Origin: Casuarius casuarius
Lineage: Eukaryota > Chordata > Aves > Casuariiformes > Casuariidae
Length of the DNA: 64,000 nt
Reading direction: 5' to 3'
Assembly (NCBI GenBank): GCA_003342895.1
Contig: PTFA01000028.1
Span: 4,989,936-5,053,935 of the forward strand
A model generated the notes under the pieces. The model saw only the letters and a list, made by a program, of their open reading frames with translations. It did not search any database and had not been told where the DNA came from. Made by a program: the position numbers and the translations under genes. Positions within the stretch are counted from its first letter, which is position 1; each line of letters opens with the position of its first letter. Below are positions 49,050-61,583 of the stretch, one piece after another.

Positions 49050-49846
49050 AGCTTTGTCTGTTTGATCCTACCTACTTTTTAAAAATAAGTCATTTTCATA
49101 GCTAAGTTCTATCCAAGAAGATCATATTTAGTTAGGAGGTGAAATATTAAGATTTTTTCAAAATAACTTTCTATCACACCTTTTGGGCTTTTCAAACAGA
49201 CACATGGAAGCTAAAAATTTAAAAACTGGAAAAAAGAAGTTACATAAATATTGGCATAATATGCCTATACTATGAATCACAAAATCCCTCTGGAGTATTA
49301 TCAACTTTATGAAGCATATGGCAAATAAGACCCTTGATAGTAAAGTATGACAAGGTCACACTGAAGATGGTCAAGTCAAACTTAGTGAGACTGAATGAAA
49401 CACAAACTAGTTCTTTAAAAGCACTGTTCGAGGATTAAGAAAATGTAGGGGATTCAGCAGCGTCTACTGCTAATTTAAAAATACCTACTTCTGTTGTTGA
49501 CAGAGAAACTAAGAAGTCATCAATATACAGGGAGGGAAAAGAATATATTTATTGGAAGACTTCTTTAGTGTCTCACAGGACAGTAAGGAACCATAACATA
49601 ATTAAACTTCCAATAATTAAACAAACTCAAGAAACCGAGCTAACTAGTTTGTACTGTCTCTATCTATACTAACCATCAACCATGACTTTTTTCTCAGAAT
49701 AAAAGTGATAAAAAGAATGAAATGCTTATGGTAGGAACATAATACTGAAAATGATGGAATTACTTTTAAGAATTTTCATTTATTGAATAAATATGTATGT
49801 TACAGCACAATTTTAAAATGAAACTCTAATAGTGCTATAGTTAAAT

Positions 49847-49862
49847 AGACAGACAGACAGAC
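49847..49862. repeat. (AGAC)4 microsatellite
   Basis: Four perfect AGAC units lie inside the intron next to exon 49944-50041. Confidence 0.9.
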
Positions 49863-49943
49863 GGCACTGGATCTAAACAAGCACGTACAAAAAACTGTCA
49901 CAAAAAAGTACAGACAGCAATTCAAAGAACGGACATGACCTAC

Positions 49944-50041
49944 CTATTGCTACGGAGTAAACGCACTAATGATTTAGAAACAATGCCAGCTTCAGATTTT
50001 GGTGCCAAATGCCAATAAAGCTGTGCCACTGCCATCACCAC
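49944..50041 (-). CDS. AP3B1: AP3B1 exon 2 of window: trunk
   Basis: This exon has 98 nt, starting in phase 0 and ending with two bases of an Arg codon. It encodes [20 protein letters not shown] followed by [12 protein letters not shown]. It is a helical-repeat segment of the AP beta trunk and differs from the human sequence at only a few positions (for example LAP where human has ISP). The acceptor is TTTTTTAG before GTGGTG, and the donor is AG|gtaggt. Confidence 0.97.
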
Positions 50042-52349
50042 CTAAAAAAAGAACATTCAGAATGGCCTGTTAACTCAAAATAGCCATACATATACATTAC
50101 ATTTGCTTCAAACCTGCAGAACCACCAAGCCACTCTTCTTCAGAAAGGAAATTGCATATTCACGTTCTTTGAAATCAACAAAGCAGACTGGTGGAGGGAG
50201 GAAGGATACCAGGAGAAAGATACTTTTATTTCTAAAATCCAAGCTAATAAGTAACTCTCATTCCTACCAGTATTTATTGTATGACATAATATACAGAGGG
50301 ACAGAGAGTGAAAGATGTAGATAGGTAACTCATAATTATAATCACACTAATATCATCCTTAATAAGCAGTACTGCTAGCATTAGCTCTACAAATTAATGA
50401 GGAAGTACTGTTTTTTCAAACTTCTGTAAAGCTTGTGCTTTTATTTTTATTAAATACAGTGTCAATATTACCTGTTCTTCAGTTTCCACTAAAAACCTCC
50501 ATCATTACTCTATTATGCAAATTATAATGACAGCTGCAATTACTGGCAACTTCTAAAGTCTAAAAATAACAAAAAGTAGAAGCTATAGGGTTATATATTA
50601 ACATCCCTAGTAGCAAAAAGAAGAAGAGTGCGAGGTATAATAAAACTTATGGATTTTAAATTGCCTTTCAACTTTTTCTTCTGGTAAAAAGACAAATGAA
50701 GAACTTCATGTTAGTCACACCACAACCTTCCCTACAATACTGTCATGGTCACCTTTCAATCTAAACTAAACATAGATCATAGAAAGGAGAATCGAAGTAA
50801 AGACACCATCATGACACTTGACTTGGTATCCTAAATCTTAAATACCCATTAAACAAAAAGTGGTTCTAAAAAATAAATACTGATGAAAAGCATTTGAAAA
50901 CACAAAATAAACAGCAGATTTTTTTTAGCATAATACAACAAGGATCTTATATTATTGACAAAAAGCTAAATCACAGTGAAAGCAAATAATATCACTGCTG
51001 GTAAATTCTGTGAATGGTACAAAAACTGCTGTAATAACAGCAATTCAAAACAGCATGATTTCACTTAACTAGAATGTTTAAGTGCAGTTTGTCAACTTTA
51101 ACACTGGAAAGTTCAAGATCATAAATGTGAGAATCAATATCATACTTAACAGATACAAAGGAAGTGATTTACAGAATGTGGAAGATAAGCAACTGAAACA
51201 GCATTCTCAATGCAGTGTGCTGGCAAAGATATCTAACATAACTGTTCTTTGCAGGAGATGAGGAAACATTACATAGATGTTGAACAGTGGTTTTAGCATG
51301 AGGTTGTGCTCTAATGTAATTGTTCTTGGAAAGCTGCATTTAACTTGTTTCCAAAGTTTGCTGACAGATTAGAAATGGTTTTGATAAGACCTACAAGTTA
51401 ATCAGAGTCTAGAAATATGTTTCACATGAGGAACTAAAACCTGATCCATCTAGCTTATCAAAAACAGGTTAAGAGGTGACCTGATCACTGTTCACTAATT
51501 GTTCTTGTAAAGTCCTATAAGACCTTAACCTAAACAGATGGGTACGATGATTCAAGATTTAAAGAAAATAAGGACCCTCTTTCTAGACTGAATTTGTCTA
51601 AGCTAAGCTAGGAGAACATTTTGCATTGGAATGTGTTAGACTCACTGTCACTGAAGTCTTTTCAGAAGATACCTAGTCTCAAGTACTATTTCTAACCTCA
51701 GTCTGTAATAAAGTTCTGTGGCCTGAGAAATGCCACAATGACTAGCTATCAGCAGGACTCTTCCTGGTACTAAAAATTTACCTGCATATTAAAGTCTCCT
51801 GGAAATAGTGTAGAACACACTATACTCAGGATGTCATATCTACCCTGGAATCCTGCCAAGATACCAACACTAAGAAGCAGGCTGGGATTCACAAAGGATT
51901 CAGGCATATAATTGTCTCCTTTTAAAATATGAGACTCAAAGGAAAGTACCACTTAATGAATCAGTAACAACTATGATTTTCCTTGAAAGTCTCTATCGTC
52001 AAAACTGACAGTGTTTGTGCCATCCTAGCTGCTGAAAACTTAAGCATTTACAGCTAGCTATGGTACAGTTACCACATGCTATAGAAGTCAGATTCAAATA
52101 CCTCTTTTGTCCTTAACACCTGGAGCATAAAGCACAATCAGTTCAGGTGTTTTACTCAGGAGCTCAGTTAATTTGAAAAAAAGTTATTTTTAGTAGAAGA
52201 GAAAAGAACCACCACAGTTTTCCTGTAACAGTTACTATGCAGTGTTGCCACATTAAAGAGGTATAGATTTTCTTTCTAAATCTTTTACATTTTCTATAAG
52301 CATAGGTACTTAGTAATTCCTTTTTGATAAAAAGTTGAACTTGTCGTAC
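50042..52349 (-). other. AP3B1: AP3B1 intron
   Basis: An intron of 2.3 kb. It contains a degenerate CR1-type LINE fragment near 51.43-51.72 kb in plus orientation. Nothing else is recognised. Confidence 0.85.
51430..51720 (+). repeat. Degenerate CR1/L3-type LINE fragment
   Basis: The text resembles the CR1/L3 3' region: a 'gcttatcaaaaacaggttaagaggtgacctgatcactgt'-like block (quoted in part: ggttaagaggtgacctgatc), followed by a decayed 'ggaacattttgcattggaa ... tcactgtcactgaagtctttt' module. It is old and heavily mutated. The assignment is by remembered pattern, and the borders are approximate. Confidence 0.5.
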
Positions 52350-52514
52350 AGCAGAATTTCTGCTTTGAAGCAAGGGCTTTGTATTCCGTAACAGAAGCCG
52401 GTGGTCTGGGTCCATAACGTAGGTTTTTTTCACTTTCCGATCTTTTTCTTTCTGTTCTTCATCGGATTCATAGAAATTATTTTCATTATATTCCTCCACA
52501 ACATCGTCGTCATC
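52350..52514 (-). CDS. AP3B1: AP3B1 exon 1 of window: acidic loop and trunk helix
   Basis: This exon has 165 nt, 55 codons, phase 0 to phase 0. It encodes an acidic loop ([20 protein letters not shown], then QKEKD), then the conserved stretch [20 protein letters not shown] ending in SA. In human AP3B1 the loop sits between the WKEGDEL segment and the PDHRLL helix of the trunk. The acceptor is TTTTGGCAG before GAT. The donor is GCT followed by gtacga, a weak site (T at -1, C at +4), but it is the only one that joins in frame to [10 protein letters not shown] in the next exon, as in mammals. The loop is more acidic and less conserved than the flanking helices. Confidence 0.95.
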
Positions 52515-53379
52515 CTGCCAAAAGACAAAAACAACAGAAACATGTACAGAATATTTGAATCGACCAGTTTTATTGATTTAAAAAAATACCATACAAAAAA
52601 ACAATTTCATGAAAGAATTTTGCACTTTTTTTTTTTTTAAACCAGCCATCGTCTCTTCTACCTAGTTTGCTGAAAGCAATAAATATACCAACGTTTAAAA
52701 AAGCCTTAATAATATATGCAAAATTTCCGTGGAGGTAAGATCAACTATTAAATGAAATGCCTTTGTTAATATTTTGTAAACCTGATCAGGTGAAAATATT
52801 GGTCCCTTTTGGACTTAGAGCCTATGATCTAATATTGACACTTCTAAAAGTGTCAGTTCTTCAAAATTCACTCTGTTTTGAAGACTTTACACAAATCCCC
52901 TGCACTGTCTAGCAACATATAAATTATCCATAAAAACAGCAAATCAGGACAGTTAAGCGAACTTAAGCAAAGGACAGTTCTTTAAGAAATTAGACTGGCT
53001 AAAAGGTTATGCATCCTGATTCTGGCTTTCCCCGATGAAGCTCATTAGACTCACTGGAGTTTGAGATACTTTTTCTCAAAAGTGAATGACATCAAGGTAC
53101 AGAGAAAAATATTTTGGTTAACCAAATTAATTTCTGACATTCACAGGCTTCATATATAGCTGCCAGGCCAGAGCATACAGAGATCTCCACTTGCAGTTTC
53201 AGATATATATCCATCTGACGATTACGAAGGATTTCTTATTGTTTTACTGCAGGTGGGCCTAGGAGTCAGTCTGATCAAAGATCATGGCCTTAGGGCTGGC
53301 AGAAGGCAACCTGTTTGTAAAAAAACCCAGATATTAAAATGGTAATTAAATGGTATTAATATATTTCATGTTATTAAAA

Positions 53380-53692
53380 AGAAGTCTATGGAGAAGACAG
53401 AGCCAGGCATTCTCAGAGGTGCATAATGAAAGGAGGGGAGGCAAAGGAAACAAGTTGCAGCACGGGAATTTACAATCAGATATTAGGAAAAAGAACATTC
53501 AGTGAGTGATCAAACACTGAAACAGGCTGCCAAGAGAGGCTGTGGGCATCTCCATCCTTCAAAAGTTTCAAAACTTGAATGAAAAGGCCCTGGGCAACCC
53601 AGTCTAACTCTGTAGTCAGGCCTGCCTTGAGCAGGGAACTGGACTAGAAGACCTTCAGAGGTCCCTTCCAGCCTAAATTATTCTATGGTTAC
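53380..53692 (+). repeat. CR1 LINE 3' region
   Basis: About 310 bp of CR1 3' sequence with recognisable modules: 'aggaaaaagaacattcagtg', 'aacaggctgccaagagaggc', 'gggcatctccatccttcaaa', 'ccctgggcaacccagtctaa', 'gcagggaactggactagaag', 'agaggtcccttccagcctaa', and the terminal 'ttattctatgg'. It is moderately diverged and antisense to AP3B1. This is one of the two best indicators of a sauropsid genome. Confidence 0.9.
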
Positions 53693-56600
53693 AAAATTCA
53701 CCTACTTTTCAAGAAAAACACTTTACTTAGCAAAGAAAGTTCATAAAACATAACAACATAATAGGTCACTTGAAAGGTCTGTTTTGTTCAGTTTATCTTC
53801 AACGATGGCTCAGAAAAAGGTTAACTCATTGGATGGGTGGTGCAATGATCATTGCTTTAGTGTATTTTCTCATTCTCCAGCAATCTGCACCTTAGATTGA
53901 AATGTTCACTTTTGTATTTATCATGTTTAACAGCTACCAAAGGCCACTTATTTAGTCAACACCTTCCTTTAAAAAAAACACCACATATTTTATGACCTCC
54001 AGAGCAAACTGTGGCAATGAGTTCTGCAATATGTGTTTGCACAAATATTTTCTGTTATTACTTTCAACATGCTATCAGAAAATTTCATATATGCTAAGAA
54101 AAGCAAAGGAGAAAAAACAGGTTATTTGATCTTTGAAATGCAGCATCTACATATACATTTACAGAAGAACGTTTGGGTGCTTTTATGTTATCAGTATTGA
54201 CAAAGGCACTCTCAAAATTGTGCTCCCACTGTGTACCATATATGCAGAAATAAAGGAGGCAGAGGATATCCCTCACCCTCAGTTCCTCCCAGTGACTCAA
54301 AGCCTAAGGTCAAGCGGACTGCAAAGAAAAGGGGTAAGAGGGAGGGCTGTAAATGTATATATACACACACGTAAAACAACCCAGATAAAAATAAAGGTAA
54401 GTAGCCTGTTTTCCTCCCGTAAGTGATCAACTATTGCCATACGTGATGAATGATCACAATCAGCTTCTAGATAAGGCTCAGTGTTTGAATAAGAACTAAC
54501 AGCACCACACTACCAATGGTGGTGTAAGTAAGTACATGCTATTTAATAAATGCATCAGTGGAGCACTAAGTAGCTCTCCTGAAGGTAGCAACTACAGTCC
54601 ATCTTAAAAAAAAAAAAGTTTAAATATATTTGAATATTCAGGGTTAAGTTATTTGCAAATAGAATGAAGTTTCTTGGATCTTTCTGTCACAGACTGTTGC
54701 AGATGAGTGATAGGGAAGGAGCACACCGTCTCACAGACGCAAAGAAGGAAGTTCTTCTGAAAGGTCTTGTCCTCTAAACATGAAGGACAGAGCATCCCTA
54801 ATGTTTAAGGTGTGAAGAGATAGTTGAGAAGAAGCAGTCTGAGATTTGGGAAAGACAAAGGGAAATTTAATTTCTTGTGACAGATTGTTGTGGGGTGGGA
54901 GGGGAGAAAAATGGATGGAAGCAATTGGTCTTTAGGGATGATTTTGATAGGATTGCCCACAAGAGCAAAGATCTCACTCTTCTGACAAAGGTAATTTCTA
55001 CCAGGATACCTGTATTTGTAAATAAATACAACAGAATCAAGAGGCCTCTTTCACAGGCCTAGCAGGAATCCAAAAATAGTAAGAGAACCTGAGATTCAAG
55101 AAAATAGGTGTAGCACAGCTAAATTGAAAGTAATGACACTTACCAGCCCAGCATTTGAGAACTAGGAGGAAAGACAGAATTCACCCTCCTTAGGTTTAAG
55201 AGCACAATCAGGATGTGGGATGGAAGGGGCTGGGAGCATGCCCCAGTACATAAAGGGCTACAAGACTAATGATGTTAGCACAAGAGTAGGCATGCTATCA
55301 ACTGGAATACAGATAATCACATCTAGGAGAAAATCCTTTTTATAGCAATAGGTTCAGTTATTTCTACTTAGACGTACTTAAATGCATTTAAAACTTATAA
55401 AAAATAGCTAACACCTGGATTACCAAGATGCAGAACACTCAACATTACAAAAACAAGTGGTTTTTTTCTCCCTTGTAAGCAGCAGACTACTGTTATATTC
55501 AAATATGTTCCTGGTCTCAAGTTCTTCCATCTCACCTTGTCACCAGAATACCCAGCTAAGAGCCAAAGCATTACTGCGGCTAGCTGGAACTATTCACACT
55601 AAAATTAACTGGCTGCTACCATACACCAAGTATAAGAATAGCTCTGCCTGTCTTTCTCCCAAGTCTCTGTCCAACTATTTCAAGGATTATCCAACCCTAT
55701 AAATCTTTTTAATTCTAGCTGTAGTTAGCAAAGAGATCAAAAGTGAATGGGAGAATGAGCTGCTAGATACAAAAATAAGACTTTATTAAATAAGTCTTCA
55801 GAAAACTAGGTGTGCCTTAGTTGAGACCCATAGGTAGTGAAAAAGCCTATAAAAATATCTTTAGTAGAAGAAGCAGCGGAGGCAGGATGGGAGGAAAGAG
55901 GTGACAATAAATGTCAAATTTGTAATTTTATTCTATATTTATTACAATTTGAAAAGACACTGAAAAGTTTCCCTTCGCATTTTCTCTCATTTTTATTTTT
56001 TGATGCCATCAGTGCTCTCAGTGTTTTACAGAAGCCTTAACAAGTATTTAGCTCTCAGATTTTCTTATGCAACAGCAACCAAAGTGATTTAGTTTGCTTA
56101 ATTCTCTGTCTATCCATCTCTGTGAGTAGTCACCCTTTTAAATTAAAAACTCAAGATGCTAAATCAAGAGTACTGGTAACTGAATCCTTCCCCTTATCTA
56201 CAGGAGAGGCAACTTGAAAGCAAGATTCCTGATCCCAACGCATCTGAACCCTGCACTGAGGAAGGTTACTCTAACAGAAGCAGGATAATTCTATCTTCAT
56301 TGATTCAGTCTTCAGTGTCACTGCCTTGATTGCTAACAGGCACACATATGAGTACTATCGAACTCAGGAGGAACACAGAGCTGGAAATAGTATTTAACTC
56401 ATTAATCACTGTTATAAAGAAAGAGCATGAGCTCACACATTTGTGATTCTTTTAAACACATTTCTTTTTAAAGAAACGTTGGTTAGAAACATTTGAAGCA
56501 AAGTTCCTAATAATTACAAAGCAACTTAGGCCTCTTACAAAAACTTTTATTTTAAAACCTACTAAAATCTTTATAGTGTACCACTTTCTACATATCCCCA

Positions 56601-57450
56601 CAGCAGCAGTATTAATGTGATCTTTTCTGATAGTCAAGTATTCATTCTGGTCTTAGAATATTCCTCTTTTCTCAAATCTGTTGAAATTTTATGAAATAAC
56701 ATGATGACACCACACAGGGAAATAAGTTCAGTGAACAGAAATTCATTAAGATCAAACCGATGATCTTAGTTTGATATGGATATGGAGACCAGTTTTCAGG
56801 AAATGTGAAAACATTCAATCACTAGTCACCTTAAGACTCAACCTAAACTGCTGAGTATACCACTGCCAAAAGGAGAAAAACATTGCAGCATTTGCAAAAT
56901 TACATTTATAATTTCTGCTATCACAGACAAGCTTATTTCTTGACAGCACTCTGCACAAGTACCAGTATTTTGTTCAGCAGTTTGGGGTCTAGTAACCAGA
57001 AAATCTAAAACTGAACCCTTCATGAGGTGGCCCTATCGAGCTGACTGAGGTGCAGAGCATAGCCAAGAACCCAGACCATCAAGCAAAAAGATCACCTCGA
57101 AGAACTAGCTGAATTCCTCTGGTTTTGCTTTGCCCTGTAATAAGCGAAGCCATAGCACTAGACGCCACTGAAATGTCACTGCCTGTAGTGGTACAATAGT
57201 AAGATGCTATAAAGGGTGGCAAAAAGCCCAGCAGGAGACTACCTGCAGCACGTATCCAGCAAGAAACATACAGCCTGTCTGTATAATGCTCAGTCGTGGG
57301 TGGGGGGCTCGTTGAGCCTTTCTGGCAGGGAAGTGGCAGCATGAGAGTTCAACAAGTGGATTTAAATGTTCCAATGTTTTCTCTTGTCCTTTCAATCACT
57401 TTAGATGCAGTTTCCACAGCCAATGTAAGACTAATCATACCATTAAAAGA

Positions 57451-57468
57451 TTTTTTTTTTTTTTTTTT
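57451..57468. repeat. Poly-T run, 18 nt
   Basis: T18 followed by AAAAGCAGG. Confidence 0.9.
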
Positions 57469-59199
57469 AAAAGCAGGTTTCATTTTCACCTGGATCAGTA
57501 AAATGACCTGGCTCACACTGTGGTCATAGGACCACTGGAACTGCTGAAGGAAAGCAGTGGGTGGTAAAGGGAGAAGGACAGGAAAGAGGCATTCCCTTTC
57601 AGGGGCTGCCTTTAGTTAAATTGCATTAAGTACGCTCATAGTTTGTAGTAGCACATGATTTAATTGTGCAGTTAATAGCTTTTCTAAATTGGCAAATCAC
57701 TAAGAAAGTTCAGAACCTTGGGAGAATGAAGTGATTAAACACAGAGCAGGACCACGAGCATTCCAGGCTAGGAACTGCAAATAGACTCTGTTCCACATCA
57801 TCTGCAATTTATTTAATCCAGTACAGAAGAGAATATTTTAGTGCCAAAGAACATGCATAATTCTTTTTTACATTATTCCAGACATACAGCTTAGGGACAT
57901 CTTCATAAAGTATTAACAGTTTAAACGAAGAAACTGCCAGATAACAAGTTCCATTAGCCTGTCGTTAAAGTTACTAAGCAAATGAGCTAACATTTAACTA
58001 AGATCCTGCTTGAAGTTGCATTTAATATGGCAATAAAGTTGAGAATGTGCTTTCCATTTAGGATAAAACACATTACAAGAATACTACAATTATCTCCAAA
58101 TGGAGCTCCAATACATCCGCAAACTCAAGAGTTAATGGAAAACGTCACTGAAATCCAAACATGAACACATGCTGCTGCCCACGCTAATAGCCCTAATCCT
58201 GCTCTGTAACCTGAAGCAATTCAAGTATTAATGTTCCTAGGTTAGGTATAATTGATTTTTAAGGCCATAGGCTTCTATTTCTCTCCTTAAGGAAGGTATC
58301 TGTAACTCAGGTTCATAAGGAAATGCACAGGAAACAGAAAAGCCTGTGACTGTATTTCCACACTTGCCTCTCCCTCTCAGTACACCATCTCCCCAACACT
58401 AGCCTGGCTGTACGTGTTAGAACTTAACCTTCTCCTGCCCTATATACTTTTTTCCTCCTTCCCTGTCACTGATCTTTCTAGTTGAATAAATCTAGGCGAA
58501 TACCTAGTTTTTCAAAAGGAATTCTTAAGTTTAACAGTTGCATCTTATTATTACATCATATTGCTCTTCTTCAGAAAGTAATGTTTGCTGCTGGAGAATA
58601 ATACAGTTTATGGAATTTCACTTGCTTTCAAGTTTTCAAATATAAAACACATGCAAGATGAGGTTAAATAAATATACAGGAAAAGCATTACTTATAAGCA
58701 CATTTATGCAATGCTTTGCAGTATAGGCACGTCAAACTACAGCCAAGAGAACAAAAGGCCTTAGGGAAAAAAAAAGGAAATGGGTGAAAAGGAGTAAGGC
58801 AAGAAGTCACTACGCATTCGGACAACATGTCTCAATGAATTCAAACTGTTAAGTGAATTTCCGCTTTCCACTCATTCATATTGTAGGTGACTTCAAACAT
58901 CAATTCCCACATCTCAATCACATCATCACAGCTATCTGGAGGCAGGTGTTTGTACAAATAGTAGCCATAACATTGCTCTGCCAAATCCTGAAAGCATCTT
59001 CTGTGACAATTATGTATTATGAGCATATAGAAAGTATTTCAGTTGCTGCTCTACAGTTATCTGAGATGGGTAAATTTCTCAGCAGTCTCCCACAGAATAT
59101 GAACTTTGGTGAAGCTTGCTTTGATTATGGATCCACTTCATATGTCTCAGAAACACCCTGTGATAAAACTAGTTATCCACTTTGACATACCCTTTTTTT

Positions 59200-59300
<101 letters not shown>

Positions 59301-61510
59301 AAGAAGGGGGGGGGGAGGGGGAGGGGAGTGGAAGGACAGGGAAGGGACAAACACTATTTTTCAGTCTCAGAATAAGCCTCAACAGCATTGGGGGACCACC
59401 TGAAACATCTAGTCTTATAAATAGAAGGGTAAGACTTCTGACATCCAGAGGATGCAAGAACATTTTGATGCTAGAGACACAACATTTAAGGAAGGAAATA
59501 TGCAAATTAATTCTCAGAAAGCTCTTCCGAAAATTTAGCCAAAGTTTGAAAAAAATTTCTACATGAAAAGAATACTATGCATAAGAACTGTAGCAAAGTT
59601 TTCCTCTGCTTTGAGAAGGATTTTATTGCAAGGAGAGATCTCTTGAAATATAGGTGCCACAAGAAAAATTTATAAGAGGCTCAAACACAAAGGCCAGATA
59701 AGTTGTAACAAGTGAGATCTTGCTGAGGAACTGTGTTCTCTAATAGCTATATATAACTTAACAAACTCACCCTTTCACAAATTCAAGGAGAGTATGGAAC
59801 ACAAGGGTACGGGGCAGGATAGCCATTAATTGCACTTTGACTGAATTAAGGGAGAAGTCAGACTTCATCTTCAGCAAACCAGTATAAGGGGACTGAACAG
59901 GATAACGATCCCAGAGAAAACCAAGCCACGTAATAGAATCTTTTGCAGATAAACTTGTTTTGTAGAGTGCTTTCCGGTGTTTAACAAAACTGCTCTCAAA
60001 AGAGTTTGGGGTAAGTTAAGTTTGGAAGATAGGAGCTTTGGGACTACTCACCAGCAGATGAAGCTGATTCCAATACCAAAACCACCTCAGCTTAGCAAGA
60101 TCAGTGCTCCACTTACTGTATCACGAATAGGATCCTTGGATAAGGGAAATGGTAGAAAAGGTATAGAGCGGCTTTCCTAATTACAGAACCAATAATGCAT
60201 CTGTAACTTTGATGTTGTGTGTGAAAAGGCCTACCTAAATCCTTCCACATGCTTAAAAGATGGATTTCTGAATACTAGACTAGACCACCTATTTTTAGTC
60301 TATCAGAACAAAATGACAATTATCCTCAAGACTGTTCAAAAAGCCAAGTTGATGAACAGTGACAAGTTTCAAAAGGATGACATTTGTCAGACAGATGAGC
60401 AGAACTTCACCACACTTGTTGATAACTACACTCTAGCACAAGTACCCATCCATCCTCTCCATAACAGGGAGTCCTTGAATAAGAGACAAATATGCCAGAG
60501 CAGGTAAAGTTTCATATGAGGAACTGCCTGTTGCCTAAGAGGCAACCATCTCACATGGTGGAAAGATGACCAAAAATTGTAATGGCATTTGACATAATCT
60601 GAAGTCAGTCTGGAGAAAGGCCTTAGAAGGCATGAAGCCAAGTTTGCCACAGAGATCTCCAGGCACTAACTGAATAAAAGCGAGTTTTCTATCATTAGCC
60701 AAAGGAAGTTAAAGAGTCAAAGAATAAAAGAACCAGATCATCCACTCCATAGACAATGGATTCCTTTTAACTGCTAACCAGCCATCTAAGTATACTCTCT
60801 CTTTCTTAAGTATACTGCAGTTATAACTAGTTGTGCAATAATGGTGTATGCTGCTGTGAACGGGCTAACAGAACTAATAGTGATCTTCCAAAGAAAGTCA
60901 CAGCTCTGATGGAAATATGAAAGTAGGGGAGTATTTCTAGTGCTTAAGCGCAAGTACCTAGTGCCATTTTATACTCTCTCAACTATGAGAAATATCTGCA
61001 TGGGTCTGGTAGGTCCTGAAGGCATGGGGCCTACAGGAAAACCATAGCAACCAAGACTAGACAGGGCACCTTGTGGCATTTAGTACAACACTAGACCCTT
61101 ATGTTTAGATAGATCATATCCTAGTTTCCTTAAAGGTCAAAAGGCTTCAAACATTTCCTCTTTTGTAGAATGAAATTATTGAAGTCTATCACCAAAGTCT
61201 TTTCCTTTTCAAAGTTACCTATTGAATCCTTCTTGATTTTATTAAAATAAAACATCTAAGTTTCTAGCATCCAACAAGCTCCTGTTGACGCTCTTGTATG
61301 CGGAATCCTTGAAAAGAAATGAGACATGAAACACATGCCTGTTATTCTCTTTTAAATTAACCAGACTGAACACTTTCAGCTAATATTAACTAACTCTAAT
61401 TAAGAAAATAGAGTAGAATATATTTTTGAGCATTCAGATTAAGTCAGTTCCTTTTGGGGTGGAAAAATATACAGTAGAAGTCAGCAAACAGAATGCAATG
61501 TTCAGGTGTG

Positions 61511-61583
61511 CTTTATATATGTATAGACTATATATGTATATATAAACAATTTTATATATAGAATATTTATAAATACACACACT
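61511..61583. repeat. AT-rich low-complexity tract
   Basis: Interrupted TATATA/ATGTATA runs ending in ACACACAC-like sequence. Confidence 0.8.

Larger units (their letters stand above)
47475..49943 (-). other. AP3B1: AP3B1 intron
   Basis: An intron of 2.5 kb. It holds a polypyrimidine CTTTT-rich tract near 49012-49049 and a short (AGAC)4 tract at 49847-49862. No gene or identifiable transposable element is seen. Confidence 0.85.
6209..52514 (-). other. AP3B1: AP3B1 gene, internal portion (15 coding exons)
   Basis: This is the beta-3A large subunit of the heterotetrameric AP-3 adaptor, which sorts membrane cargo from endosomes and the trans-Golgi to lysosomes and lysosome-related organelles such as melanosomes and platelet granules. 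In humans its loss causes Hermansky-Pudlak syndrome type 2 (established knowledge). Fifteen exons with AG/GT borders join to 605 codons without a stop. They match remembered vertebrate AP3B1 over long stretches, for example [55 protein letters not shown] and [22 protein letters not shown]3B2 is the main alternative, but the hinge and LLDLDDF region fit AP3B1 as I recall it. Exons for the N-terminus and the C-terminal ear are outside the window. Confidence 0.97.

Noticed and set aside
54421..54460. Segment resembling codons for the missing upstream AP3B1 exon (VVIIHM region)
   Set aside because: Translation in all minus-strand frames does not give the expected residues beyond a few bases, and no splice sites fit.
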